From positions 434,001-498,000 of the forward strand of contig CAVPVW010000003.1 of the NCBI GenBank assembly GCA_963709295.1: a stretch of DNA of 64,000 nt, written 5' to 3'. The DNA comes from JBGPQJ01 sp963709295. Lineage in GTDB: Bacteria > Chloroflexota > Anaerolineae > Anaerolineales > Villigracilaceae. The translations under genes were made by a program, and so were the position numbers. Positions 1 through 7,916 of this stretch are shown here, in pieces. Under the pieces are notes generated by a model, which was not told the origin of the DNA, ran no database searches, and was given only the letters and a program-made list of their open reading frames with translations. How positions within the stretch are numbered: the stretch's first letter is position 1; each line of letters opens with the position of its first letter.

Positions 1-608
1 TCAAGAATGGCCGCCCGGTTACTTTAAGTTATAACATGACGGATACCAAGCGAGGAGATCCTGGCATTTGCGGCGGCCAGGTGGAGGTCTATGTGGAGCC
101 AATCCTTCCTGCACCAACCATCGTTGTCATCGGTGGCGGTCATGTCGGTAAGGCAGTGTCCCATCTGGCCAAATGGCTGGGATACCGCGTGGTCGTCTCC
201 GATGATAGAACTGAATTTTGCACCCTTAAGACAAACCCCGATGCGGATCTGCTTCTCCCAATTCCCATGAAGGATATCCCCAAGAAACTTGCCATTACGC
301 CTCATACCTTTATTGTGTTAACCACGCGCGGTGTGGATGTTGACGTGGAAGGACTTCCAGTTTTAATCGCATCCCCAGCAGCGTACATCGGTGTGATCGG
401 CTCCAGAAAAAGGTGGTCAATGACCGTCAGCAAGCTGCTGGCGGCAGGAATTTCCAAGAACGCCTTGAAGCGCATTCATTCTCCCATCGGGCTAAATATT
501 AACGCCGAAACACCTGAAGAAATCGCTGTCAGCATCCTCGCCGAAATTATCATGGTTCAAAACGGAGGGACTGAAAAACCTTTGAAAGCTACGACGATCA
601 TCAAATGA
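1..608 (+). CDS. XdhC/CoxI family protein, C-terminal part (5' end outside window)
   Basis: The reading frame is open from the first complete codon (position 3) to TGA at 606-608, so the gene starts upstream of the window. About 200 residues are visible. An early CGGxVxVYVEP segment is the usual end of the N-terminal CoxI/XdhC domain. It is followed by a Rossmann-type IVVIGGGHVGKAV loop and a C-terminal half with IGVIGSRKR and TPEEIAVSILAEI, all typical of XdhC_C. Members of this family bind and sulfurate or insert molybdenum cofactor into xanthine dehydrogenase or CO dehydrogenase type enzymes. No molybdenum hydroxylase subunit lies in the window; it could be upstream. The tungsten/molybdenum enzyme AOR is encoded 4 kb downstream on the other strand, and a functional link is only a guess. 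Confidence 0.85.
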   Translation, partial: KNGRPVTLSYNMTDTKRGDPGICGGQVEVYVEPILPAPTIVVIGGGHVGKAVSHLAKWLGYRVVVSDDRTEFCTLKTNPDADLLLPIPMKDIPKKLAITPHTFIVLTTRGVDVDVEGLPVLIASPAAYIGVIGSRKRWSMTVSKLLAAGISKNALKRIHSPIGLNINAETPEEIAVSILAEIIMVQNGGTEKPLKATTIIK

Positions 609-688
609 AAATCAATACCCTGCTGGATGTGTTGGTTCCCTCGATGCAACCTTCCATGGGTGGTTTCGTACATAAGCTAGAAAGCAAC

Positions 689-717
689 TTGAAACACTGG
701 GTTGCTTGGGCTATAAT
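689..717 (+). promoter_or_regulatory. sigma-70-type promoter for the SPFH gene
   Basis: TTGAAA at 689-694 and TATAAT at 712-717 are separated by exactly 17 bases. The ATG of the SPFH gene lies about 43 bases downstream behind a good ribosome binding site, so this should be its promoter. Confidence 0.75.
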
Positions 718-759
718 GAATCAAGCCAAATAACGATTAAGACTCAAAGGAGATTGACC

Positions 760-1806
760 ATGGCAAGGATTTTTGATGTTGTTGAATATCCCAACGAAAT
801 GGCAGGCGAGATTGTTCACCGATTTCCCGAGCAAGGTGCCGGAGATTTCCGCATCGGCTCGCAGGTCATTGTCCGCGAATCGCAAACTGCTGTGTTCTTC
901 CGGGACGGCAATGCCTTGGATACCTTCGGACCCGGACGGCATACCATTGCCACCGCAAACATTCCACTGCTGATTGACTTCATTGGGAAAGCCTTCAATG
1001 ACCGCAGCCCATTTACGGCGGAAGTCTATTATGTCTCGCGGAAGGAATTTGCCAATGAAAAATGGGGCACCCCGCAACCCATCATCGTTCGCAATCCAGG
1101 GATGGGACTGGGCGTCGCACTCCTGCAGGGATTTGGCACCTATTCGTTCCAGGTGACCGATCCCCAGCTTTTTGTTACAAAAATCGTCGGTGCGACAGGC
1201 ACTTATCGGACGACGGAAATTGAAGAGCGCTTGCGCAATATGCTTCTATCGAAACTCCAGGATTTGCTTGGAGAAACCACCGGAAAGAAGAGTGTGGTCG
1301 AACTGATCGGGTTGACCGAGGAGCTCGGAGCAGGTGTCCGCGCGAAAGCCCAGGACGACTTCACCGCCATCGGGATGACCCTAAAGTCATTCTACATCGG
1401 CAATCTCAAGCCATCAGATAAATCCGCGGAGGAACTTCGCGCCATGGGCATGTTGGATATGCAAACCTACACTCAACTCCAGGCTGCTGATGCCATGCGG
1501 GATGCCGCTCAGAACCCGGCCGGCGGCGCAGGCCTTACGGCAGGTATCGGCGCTGGCATCGGAATCGGTAACATCATGAACCAGTCTCTTCAGGGAACCA
1601 TGCAGGGCGGACAGCAGCAGGCTGCCGGTGCCGCTGCTGCAGCAAGCATCCCTGACGTAATGACTCCTGCAGAAGCCGCTGCCATTCTCAAAGTCTCCGA
1701 AGAAGATGTCCTCGCCTCCATCACGACGGGCGATTTAAAAGCCAAGAAACTTGGAAACGCTTATCGAATCAGCAAAGGCTCGCTTGAGGAATTCCTCAAA
1801 GGCTAA
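760..1806 (+). CDS. SPFH-domain protein with C-terminal excisionase-type helix-turn-helix
   Basis: The protein has 348 residues. ATG 760 is chosen because AAAGGAGA lies just upstream; the frame extends further 5' but without a usable start signal. Residues about 20-240 form an SPFH (stomatin/prohibitin-like) domain of the virion-core-protein/YdjI type, with GAGDFRIGSQVIVRESQ near the front. A Gly/Ala/Gln-rich linker (about 255-300) follows. The last 50 residues (MTPAEAAAILKVSEEDV...GNAYRISKGSLEEFL) match the excisionase-like HTH (helix_turn_helix 17) pattern. Family members scaffold membrane microdomains or act in envelope stress. The usual C-terminal zinc ribbon or GYF module is replaced here by the HTH. 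No transmembrane helix is obvious. Function is unknown; the domain assignment is solid, the role is not. Confidence 0.85.
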   Translation: MARIFDVVEYPNEMAGEIVHRFPEQGAGDFRIGSQVIVRESQTAVFFRDGNALDTFGPGRHTIATANIPLLIDFIGKAFNDRSPFTAEVYYVSRKEFANEKWGTPQPIIVRNPGMGLGVALLQGFGTYSFQVTDPQLFVTKIVGATGTYRTTEIEERLRNMLLSKLQDLLGETTGKKSVVELIGLTEELGAGVRAKAQDDFTAIGMTLKSFYIGNLKPSDKSAEELRAMGMLDMQTYTQLQAADAMRDAAQNPAGGAGLTAGIGAGIGIGNIMNQSLQGTMQGGQQQAAGAAAAASIPDVMTPAEAAAILKVSEEDVLASITTGDLKAKKLGNAYRISKGSLEEFLKG

Positions 1807-1820
1807 GAATTAAAAGAAAA

Positions 1821-1855
1821 ATAGCCATCCAGTAAATTGGATGGCTATTTTTTAA
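1821..1855 (+). terminator. Rho-independent terminator after SPFH gene
   Basis: A perfect 10-bp stem (1821-1830 with 1839-1848) and 8-base loop are followed by TTTTTT. The other arm is flanked by A-rich sequence, so it can also stop the converging DUF3597 transcript. Confidence 0.85.
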
Positions 1856-1862
1856 TTACCGA

Positions 1863-2330
1863 CTAATCTGTCAGTTCTCGCGGAATGTTACCACCGTTCT
1901 CCGCAATTTCCTTCAGCACGGCTTTATGGAGCCACATATTCATTTGGGCATAGTCGCCGCCAATCAGGTCCTTTGGGCAACCAAGCTCAGTGGCAAGTTC
2001 TTTTCGATTTTGCAGACTGCTGTCTATTCCCAGCACTTTTAAAAGGTCCACAATGGATACCTTCCATTCAAGATTTTTTCCTGCAGCCATTTTATCCAGC
2101 TTGCTAACTACATCCACCATCTCCATCGGAGCAGGCTTGACCGGTTCGGCAGGTTCTGAAGTCTTGGCGTATTGAATATTGCCTGACGATGCAACCGCTT
2201 TTGGAGGTGCGGCTGTTTTTGGGGCTACAGCCGGTTTCGGGGCTAGGGCCGATTTCGGTGCTGGCTTAGGCGCTGCTGCCTCTTTTTTCTTTAATCCTAA
2301 TTTTTCGAAAATTGTCGATAGTATTCCCAT
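1863..2330 (-). CDS. DUF3597 domain protein
   Basis: The protein has 155 residues. It starts at ATG 2330, preceded by AAGGAGA on the minus strand; the longer open frame has no start signal. An N-terminal MGILSTIFEKLGLKKKE helix leads into a 40-residue Ala/Pro/Lys-rich linker. The C-terminal 80 residues (VDVVSKLDKMAAG...WKVSIVDLLKVLGIDSS...RKELATELG...MNMWLHKAVLKEIAENGG) are the DUF3597 domain, whose biochemical role is not known. The layout (surface-type linker between a short amphipathic head and a globular tail) resembles DUF3597 proteins in other bacteria. It lies 92 bases downstream of the next small gene and may share its transcript. Confidence 0.85.
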   Translation of the reverse strand: MGILSTIFEKLGLKKKEAAAPKPAPKSALAPKPAVAPKTAAPPKAVASSGNIQYAKTSEPAEPVKPAPMEMVDVVSKLDKMAAGKNLEWKVSIVDLLKVLGIDSSLQNRKELATELGCPKDLIGGDYAQMNMWLHKAVLKEIAENGGNIPRELTD

Positions 2331-2422
2331 GATATTTCTCCTTTTTATATTTTCAACTTGATATATAAAAAATCCACACCACTCATTATACACTTGAAGA
2401 ACCCAATTAATAATTAGTAACC

Positions 2423-2860
2423 TCATTTAGGCAAGATCGCTGTCAAGCTTTTGGTTAGACTCTGTAATTCATCGTTGAGACCCTGAAGTTTTGTAACATC
2501 GCCGGTCGTTAACCCAAGTTTTACATCATTAATTGTCCTTGTGGTCTCTGCCTGGTTATCGATAATCTTCTGGGTGACGCTTTCAAGGTTTACGAGCATT
2601 TCCACTATTTTCTTGGGAACAATTGGCAAATTTCGAACGATGGGCAACAGTCCATCAAGAATTCCATTAGCGATTCCTGCATACTTCACGGTCAAAGCAT
2701 GCATTGTGCTGATGGACGTTGTCAGCTCCAGGGCTACTTCCTGTATCATATCGATTACCTTGGCATTCTCCTGAATGGTTTTACTGATTTGATCAATTGA
2801 TCCAGTCAACTTTCTTGAAAAAGGTGTATACCGTACAGCGGATTTGGCAGGTGCAGGCAT
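2423..2860 (-). CDS. hypothetical protein, helical
   Basis: This 145-residue protein is not recognised. The start at 2860 has AAGGAGG seven bases upstream. The sequence has no signal peptide or membrane span. It is rich in Ile, Leu, Thr, Asn and Asp with heptad-like spacing (for example ISKTIQENAKVIDMIQEVALELTTSISTM and the LQGLNDELQSLTKSLTAIL tail in part), so it is probably a mostly alpha-helical or coiled-coil protein. It sits between nnr and the DUF3597 gene on the same strand and could be read from the AOR operon promoter. Function unknown; coding status is supported by the ribosome binding site and absence of overlapping genes. Confidence 0.65.
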   Translation of the reverse strand: MPAPAKSAVRYTPFSRKLTGSIDQISKTIQENAKVIDMIQEVALELTTSISTMHALTVKYAGIANGILDGLLPIVRNLPIVPKKIVEMLVNLESVTQKIIDNQAETTRTINDVKLGLTTGDVTKLQGLNDELQSLTKSLTAILPK

Positions 2861-2904
2861 TTCGTCCTCCTTGATATTGTTCCAATATAGTATCGCAGTT
2901 AAGC

Positions 2905-4536
2905 TTACATCAAATCACTCAACACATCGAAAATCGAATCCACCACATCGCTAGCCATTACGGAAGCGGGATTACCAACCCTGTCCAAAGCAAGCAGGCC
3001 CGCACGAGCATGAATCCAGGCAGCCGCGACTGCTGCCTGAAACGGCTCCATTCCTTGAGCCAGGAGCCCAACGATAATTCCCGCCAGCACGTCGCCGGTC
3101 CCAGCCCGGGCAAGCGACGAAGTGGCGATTGGGATGACTGTAACCTTGCCCCCCGGCTCAGCGATCACTGTGAACGCGCCTTTTAAGACAACAATATGCC
3201 CCCATGTCTTCGCAAAAGCCCGAGCGGTATTCATCCTGTCAGCTTGAATGTCCTCAACTGATTTTCCCGTTAATTCTGCCATTTCTCCCGGGTGAGGCGT
3301 GAGGATTGTACGCGGAGGAAGTAATTTGTCCCAGCCGTCGATTTTCTTGATCAACCGCAGTCCATCTGCATCCACAACCATGGGAGGTAAAGAACCAATA
3401 CGATGGCCTTCTGATTTCTTAGTCTCATTCACGAAACCGATACGCGAAGAGCCCTTCTTTCCATCCGGTCTCCGCTTGATCAGATTCTCAAGGAAATTTC
3501 TTGTTGTTTCTTCGCTGCCCAATCCCGGACCAACGAGGAACCCGGTGGCACGATTAAGATTCTTCAACAGCACATCGGCTGCTTCCGAAGAGATCACACC
3601 GATTTCGTGCGGCAACAAAATCCAAGTCGCTTCGGGGAATTGTCCCGCCAGCGCCAGGTGAAGGGGACTTGGAACTGCCATGGTCACCAAACCCGCTCCA
3701 ACACGATAAGCCGATTTTCCTGCCAACATTGCCGCACCTGTGTAATTCACAGAACCCGCTGCGATCAAAGCGGTACCGAAGGTTCCTTTATGGGAATCAT
3801 CCGGTCGTGCGGGGAGCATCTCATTCACCAAATATTCGTCCGCAACTTCGTCCCTAATCGCGGTCCAGGAAGCTATCTCGTCACTCAATCCAATATCCGC
3901 CACCTGCAAATCACCCACCAACTCAAAAGCAGGGAAATTAATTAATCCATGCTTAACTGCGGCCATGGTCACGGTGACACTGGCAGGGATGGCTTCCTCC
4001 ACCGCTTCACCGGTATCGCAATTAACTCCGGACGGGCAATCAACAGCCACGACGTACGGAGGCCATTCCAATTCGGTGATCGCTGCATTGACGGCTTGCA
4101 TCACCTCGGAAAACTCTTTTTTTAACGGTAGCTTGAAACCGGTGCCCAGGATACCGTCCAGGATCACTGTAGCGGACCCAATAAATGCGGATAGCATTTC
4201 GAGGCGTTCATCCTGCTTTGCCGCCGTGATCTCTCCGCCCGCAGCTCGTAACCGCTCAATAAGCGGATCTTTCTCCATGGGTCGATTGATCAGATATGCG
4301 CGTGTGCGCCACCCTTTAGCCGCCAAATGAGCCAATGCAACAAGAGCATCGCCGCCATTGTTGCCTGGTCCAACCAAGCCAACCACTCCTGGCTGCTCAT
4401 CTTCTTCGAAGACCATATCGAGTACCGCTTGTGCCAGGCCGGAGCCTGCATTTTCCATCATCCGAGAATATGTCAAGCCGGTAGAATCTGCTTCCTGCTC
4501 AATTGCTCTCATTTCAGCCACCGATACTAATTTCAT
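2905..4536 (-). CDS. nnr: bifunctional NAD(P)H-hydrate epimerase / ADP-dependent NAD(P)H-hydrate dehydratase
   Basis: The 543-residue protein repairs NADHX and NADPHX, the hydrated forms of the nicotinamide cofactors. The N-terminal YjeF domain (about 1-220) epimerises the R and S forms; GPGNNGGDALVALAHL is its signature. The C-terminal ribokinase-like domain (about 240-535) dehydrates S-NAD(P)HX with ADP; TPHPGEMAELTG and ARAGTGDVLAGI are its signatures. A roughly 25-residue Lys/Gly/Ser-rich insertion near residue 350 is unusual. The gene starts two bases after the AOR stop, with GGAG inside the AOR 3' end as ribosome binding site, so the two are translationally linked. Length and motifs fit the bacterial fusion form. 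Confidence 0.95.
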   Translation of the reverse strand: MKLVSVAEMRAIEQEADSTGLTYSRMMENAGSGLAQAVLDMVFEEDEQPGVVGLVGPGNNGGDALVALAHLAAKGWRTRAYLINRPMEKDPLIERLRAAGGEITAAKQDERLEMLSAFIGSATVILDGILGTGFKLPLKKEFSEVMQAVNAAITELEWPPYVVAVDCPSGVNCDTGEAVEEAIPASVTVTMAAVKHGLINFPAFELVGDLQVADIGLSDEIASWTAIRDEVADEYLVNEMLPARPDDSHKGTFGTALIAAGSVNYTGAAMLAGKSAYRVGAGLVTMAVPSPLHLALAGQFPEATWILLPHEIGVISSEAADVLLKNLNRATGFLVGPGLGSEETTRNFLENLIKRRPDGKKGSSRIGFVNETKKSEGHRIGSLPPMVVDADGLRLIKKIDGWDKLLPPRTILTPHPGEMAELTGKSVEDIQADRMNTARAFAKTWGHIVVLKGAFTVIAEPGGKVTVIPIATSSLARAGTGDVLAGIIVGLLAQGMEPFQAAVAAAWIHARAGLLALDRVGNPASVMASDVVDSIFDVLSDLM

Positions 4537-4538
4537 CT

Positions 4539-6377
4539 TTAGCTCCAGTCCTTCGTTTCTGTTTTATCCAATGCGCCCAGAGTCCATCCCAGCCCGAGAG
4601 ATTCCAATTTTTCATCGGATGGGATTCCTGTCTCTGGATTCCAACATCTTGCAAAGTAATAAGCTTCCATCATTCCACTAAAATCAGGGACAAACCCAGC
4701 GCTTCCACCATCCTGCAAGGGTTGCAGAAGGGGCTTTGGCAATCGATCATTTGCCCTGGTCAGACCCAATCTATGGTTGATCATCCGTTTTAAATTCCAG
4801 CCTCGTTCACCAGTGGTTATCAATTCATCAAGGGAAAGATCCATATCACAGGCAAGGTTCACCAAGTTTACAACCGCGTCAGGGTCAATGTTTCCAAATA
4901 GGCACATGATCAGGGAATCGTAGACCGCTCTCCAATCCTGATGCCTCGCGATGCTGGCTGATTTTTCACCACCTGCATGCCGGTCATGAAGCGATAAGCC
5001 GATTTTTGTTTCTACCTGTCCAATTTCAGCCAGGAAATAATCCGATTGATTATGGCAGGCGCCGCGAGGCGATGTGGCATACACCACCGCCATTCCGGAT
5101 GCGCCGCGTGGATCATGATAGGCAAGTTCCAATCCGTTTACCTGGATCGCTTCATCTTCCACACCAAAATGCTTTGCAAGAGACCGAGTCCCGTTGGAAA
5201 GGAGTGCGCCAATACCTTCTCTCCTGGCTATCAGGTGGATTAATTGACTGGCAGCCGCAACATTCCCCCACATCAACTCGAGGCCTTGAGTATGTTCGCT
5301 GGTGAGTATTCCCATTTCAAAAAGACGGAAGGCCAGACCAATAACTCCACTGGTGGAAATCGAATCCAAGCCGTATTGGTCGCATAATTCGCCCATCCGG
5401 GTAATTGCGTGAGTGTCGGTAATGCCCAGATTGGTCCCGAACCCGACCAGCGTTTCATATTCCGGGCCTTTTCTCTTGTTTCCGTCATCGAGCGTGACGA
5501 CGCGCCCGCACGCCACCACGCAGGCATGACATGCACTCTTCCCGGTCAAAATGGTTTCAGCGATGCTAGAGCCGGTAATGGCATTAGAATTTTCCAGGGT
5601 CCCAGCCGAGAAATATTTTTTGGGCATCATACCGAGGTAATCAAAATAATCCGCAGCACTGGCCGTACCCAGGTCAGTCAGCGCATTGGTTAGCGAATCT
5701 TTTTTTAGAGCCCGGTTGGATTCTCCACGCAGTTTTGCAAAATGATCAAGGTTTTTGACGGGTATCTTATTTGACCCCCGCACAGCAATGGCCTTGAGGT
5801 TCTTGGACCCCATGACGGCGCCCATGCCAGTACGGCCGGCAACTCGACCATGGTCACACAACATCAGTGAAAAAGGAATCAAGGATTCGCCCGCTGGGCC
5901 TATTGCCAATACGCGCGTACCAGGATCTTGCACTTCCTCTTTGATCAATTCTTGAATTTTATAAGTATCCTGACCCCAGAGGTGAGAGGCTGGCCTGATT
6001 TCGACCTGGTCATTGGAAATGTGAATAATCACCGGTTGCGGAGCACGTCCTGTAATATAAACCCCATCCCAGCCAGCCATGCGGAGCTCAGGCCCCCAGA
6101 AACCGCCTATGTGGGCCTCTCCCCACAACCCTGTTGCGGGGGACTTGGCACAAACCACAAATCGTCCTGCAGTGGGAGCTGCGGTCCCAGTCAACGGACC
6201 TGTCATGCAAAGAAGAGGCGCCGAAGGAGACAATGGGTCCAAGTCAGCAGTCAGCGAATCAAACAAAATTCGAGCCGCCAACGACGCTCCTCCGATAAAA
6301 TCGAATTCCCAGCTCGAAGGAACGCTGAAGGAATCGATTAGATTATTGGATAGATCAATCCTCAATATGGGTTGCAT
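4539..6377 (-). CDS. aldehyde:ferredoxin oxidoreductase family protein
   Basis: This 612-residue protein belongs to the tungsten- or molybdenum-pterin aldehyde oxidoreductase (AOR) family, cytoplasmic enzymes that interconvert aldehydes and acids with ferredoxin. Residues 1-200 form the AOR N domain with GGASLAARILFD, LTGTAAPTAGRFVV and GRTGMGAVMGSKNLKAI. The [4Fe-4S] ligands are seen as CxxCxxxC (CHACVVAC, about residue 280) with a further Cys near the C-terminus. GASGMAVVYATSPRGACH contributes to the pterin site in the family. Start ATG 6377 lies three bases after the SCP2-like stop. The order SCP2-AOR-nnr with 2-3 base gaps indicates one operon. The exact substrate cannot be read from the sequence. 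Confidence 0.9.
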   Translation of the reverse strand: MQPILRIDLSNNLIDSFSVPSSWEFDFIGGASLAARILFDSLTADLDPLSPSAPLLCMTGPLTGTAAPTAGRFVVCAKSPATGLWGEAHIGGFWGPELRMAGWDGVYITGRAPQPVIIHISNDQVEIRPASHLWGQDTYKIQELIKEEVQDPGTRVLAIGPAGESLIPFSLMLCDHGRVAGRTGMGAVMGSKNLKAIAVRGSNKIPVKNLDHFAKLRGESNRALKKDSLTNALTDLGTASAADYFDYLGMMPKKYFSAGTLENSNAITGSSIAETILTGKSACHACVVACGRVVTLDDGNKRKGPEYETLVGFGTNLGITDTHAITRMGELCDQYGLDSISTSGVIGLAFRLFEMGILTSEHTQGLELMWGNVAAASQLIHLIARREGIGALLSNGTRSLAKHFGVEDEAIQVNGLELAYHDPRGASGMAVVYATSPRGACHNQSDYFLAEIGQVETKIGLSLHDRHAGGEKSASIARHQDWRAVYDSLIMCLFGNIDPDAVVNLVNLACDMDLSLDELITTGERGWNLKRMINHRLGLTRANDRLPKPLLQPLQDGGSAGFVPDFSGMMEAYYFARCWNPETGIPSDEKLESLGLGWTLGALDKTETKDWS

Positions 6378-6380
6378 TGC

Positions 6381-6788
6381 TTATAGGATACCTTGTGTAA
6401 CCTCTTTGGCACATCGGACAAACTCTAGAACCGTTGGGATGCTTCTCATCATGACAGCCATATTTCCCTTTACTTCCAGCTTTCGTGTCATCATGGCTTG
6501 CATGGGGTCGAGGGCGCCGGTAAGTACTCGTGAAAAATTTCCATAAGCAGCGCTCAAGGTGAAGGCGGGCGAGTGGGAGGAAATATCCTTCACGACTTCT
6601 GTGCCTCGGCACTTTCCGTGCCATAGGTCCAGATAATAGACGACCTGTTCTTTTAGGTTTCCATCCGGTTGAATTACAAAATAAAAATCTCCCTCCCACT
6701 TGTTTCCTATCTTTGCATATTTTTCATCGGAATTTAATTTGATTTCAAAAGCCTTCAGCCAATCAGATGTTGGGAATATTGCATCCAT
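6381..6788 (-). CDS. SCP2 sterol-binding-domain protein
   Basis: This 135-residue single-domain protein resembles SCP2 (sterol carrier protein 2-like) lipid-binding proteins: a helix-strand start (SDWLKAFEIKLNSDEKYAKIG), a central strand run with WEGDFYFVIQPDG, and a closing MTRKLEVKGNMAVMMRSIPTVLEFVRCA helix where the hydrophobic pocket is made. Such domains carry fatty acyl or other hydrophobic ligands. ATG 6788 has AGGAGGT seven bases upstream, which is the strongest start in this operon and marks it as the first gene. It directly precedes AOR, suggesting that it presents a hydrophobic aldehyde or acid to that enzyme; this is an inference from gene order only. Confidence 0.85.
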   Translation of the reverse strand: MDAIFPTSDWLKAFEIKLNSDEKYAKIGNKWEGDFYFVIQPDGNLKEQVVYYLDLWHGKCRGTEVVKDISSHSPAFTLSAAYGNFSRVLTGALDPMQAMMTRKLEVKGNMAVMMRSIPTVLEFVRCAKEVTQGIL

Positions 6789-6919
6789 GAATACCTCCTG
6801 AGTTTATTTTACCATTACGATAAAGTTCTCACTCCGGATAGGAATAAATTGTAGTCATGCCCGTCAATCTTCTGTCGCCCCAGGATTACCCTGGACGGAA
6901 AATTGCCGTTCATCGCCTC

Positions 6920-6948
6920 TTGCAATTTTGAGGTAATTGCTCTATCCT
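6920..6948 (+). promoter_or_regulatory. candidate promoter for amino-acid ABC binding protein
   Basis: TTGCAA (6920-6925) and TATCCT (6943-6948) are 17 bases apart, and the ATG at 7009 follows 60 bases later. The -10 match is imperfect. Confidence 0.4.
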
Positions 6949-7008
6949 TAATGGCATGGATGGCAGTACGCATCAGAAGCGGCTTAATCTACCAAAGGAG
7001 AGAATGAG

Positions 7009-7806
7009 ATGAAAAAGATATTCCTTGTATTGGGTGCCCTGGTGATTGCCAGCATGGTTCTTGCAGCATGCGGATCGACCGCCGCAGAACAATCAGGCGG
7101 AACAGCCATGGAAGGTCTTCCTGACCTAAAGGGCCAGAAGGTTGTTGTCGCTGTTGAAAACGCCTACCCGCCTTTCAACATGATTGACGAAGCGACGGGC
7201 AAAGGAGTTGGCTGGGACTACGATTCAGTCATCGAAATTTGCAAACGGATCAATTGCGTTCCTGAATTCCAGCAAGCCGCCTGGGATGGCATATTCCCCG
7301 CCATGGCAGCCGGCGAATATGATTGGCTGGCGGACGGTGTGACGTTCACCGAAGAAAGAGACAAGGAAGTGGATTTTTCCACACCCTATGTGACGATTGG
7401 ACAAGTCCTTCTCGTTCGAGCCGATGAGACTGCCTCGCTTGAAGATTTCAAGAGCAACGCCGAAAAGTTGGTTGGCACGCAACTCGGAACAACGAATGAG
7501 ATCGTCGCCAAAGAAACATTCCCGGACAAGGAAATTCAATCTTTCGAAGATTTCCCCGGCGCCATATTGGCACTCCTATCGGGCGATATTGATGCCGTCG
7601 TTATAGACAACCTATCTGCAGGCGGTTTCATCGCTGAGAATGCCGGAAAAATCAAATCGGCTTCTCAAATAACGTCCGACGAACAATTGGCTTTTGTCTT
7701 CCCCCCAGGGAGCGAACTGGTCGCCGCGGTCAACGCTGCGCTTGCCTCCATGGAAGCCGATGGCACCCTTGAAGCTCTCAATAAAGAGTGGGGTCTTTCA
7801 CAATAA
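7009..7806 (+). CDS. polar amino acid ABC transporter substrate-binding lipoprotein
   Basis: This 265-residue lipoprotein has a signal peptide ending in LAAC (Cys21 lipidated), preceded by an AAAGGAGAG ribosome binding site. The mature part is a family-3 (PF00497, bac SBP 3) binding protein: VVVAVENAYPPFNMIDEATGKGVGWDYD at the start, then GIFPAMAAGEYDWLADGVTFTEERDKEVDFSTPY, the hinge VGTQLGTTNE and DAVVIDNLSAG. It would capture a polar amino acid (glutamine, glutamate, histidine or arginine type) outside the membrane. The permease follows 110 bases downstream, with a hairpin between them that probably keeps binding-protein expression higher than permease expression. Ligand not determinable. 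Confidence 0.92.
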   Translation: MKKIFLVLGALVIASMVLAACGSTAAEQSGGTAMEGLPDLKGQKVVVAVENAYPPFNMIDEATGKGVGWDYDSVIEICKRINCVPEFQQAAWDGIFPAMAAGEYDWLADGVTFTEERDKEVDFSTPYVTIGQVLLVRADETASLEDFKSNAEKLVGTQLGTTNEIVAKETFPDKEIQSFEDFPGAILALLSGDIDAVVIDNLSAGGFIAENAGKIKSASQITSDEQLAFVFPPGSELVAAVNAALASMEADGTLEALNKEWGLSQ

Positions 7807-7854
7807 ATCCATACCCGCCGTTTCTGAATGCTCACGTAAAAGGGTGATATCTAA

Positions 7855-7883
7855 CCGGATGGGGGCATGACTCTCCCATCCGG
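7855..7883 (+). terminator. intercistronic hairpin (attenuator) between binding protein and permease
   Basis: A perfect 9-bp GC-rich stem (7855-7863 with 7875-7883) with an 11-base loop is followed by only TTTA. It is likely a partial terminator or mRNA stabiliser in the ABC operon. Confidence 0.6.
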
Positions 7884-7916
7884 TTTATCCCTTCCCAGGA
7901 AATTTTGCGAGGAACG

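Noticed and set aside
605..733. A 42-residue frame overlapping the XdhC stop
   Set aside because: It covers the promoter of the SPFH gene and shows no recognisable sequence; probably chance.
1650..1806. Phage or integrative element because of the excisionase-like domain
   Set aside because: No integrase, attachment site or phage gene is nearby; the domain is part of the SPFH protein.
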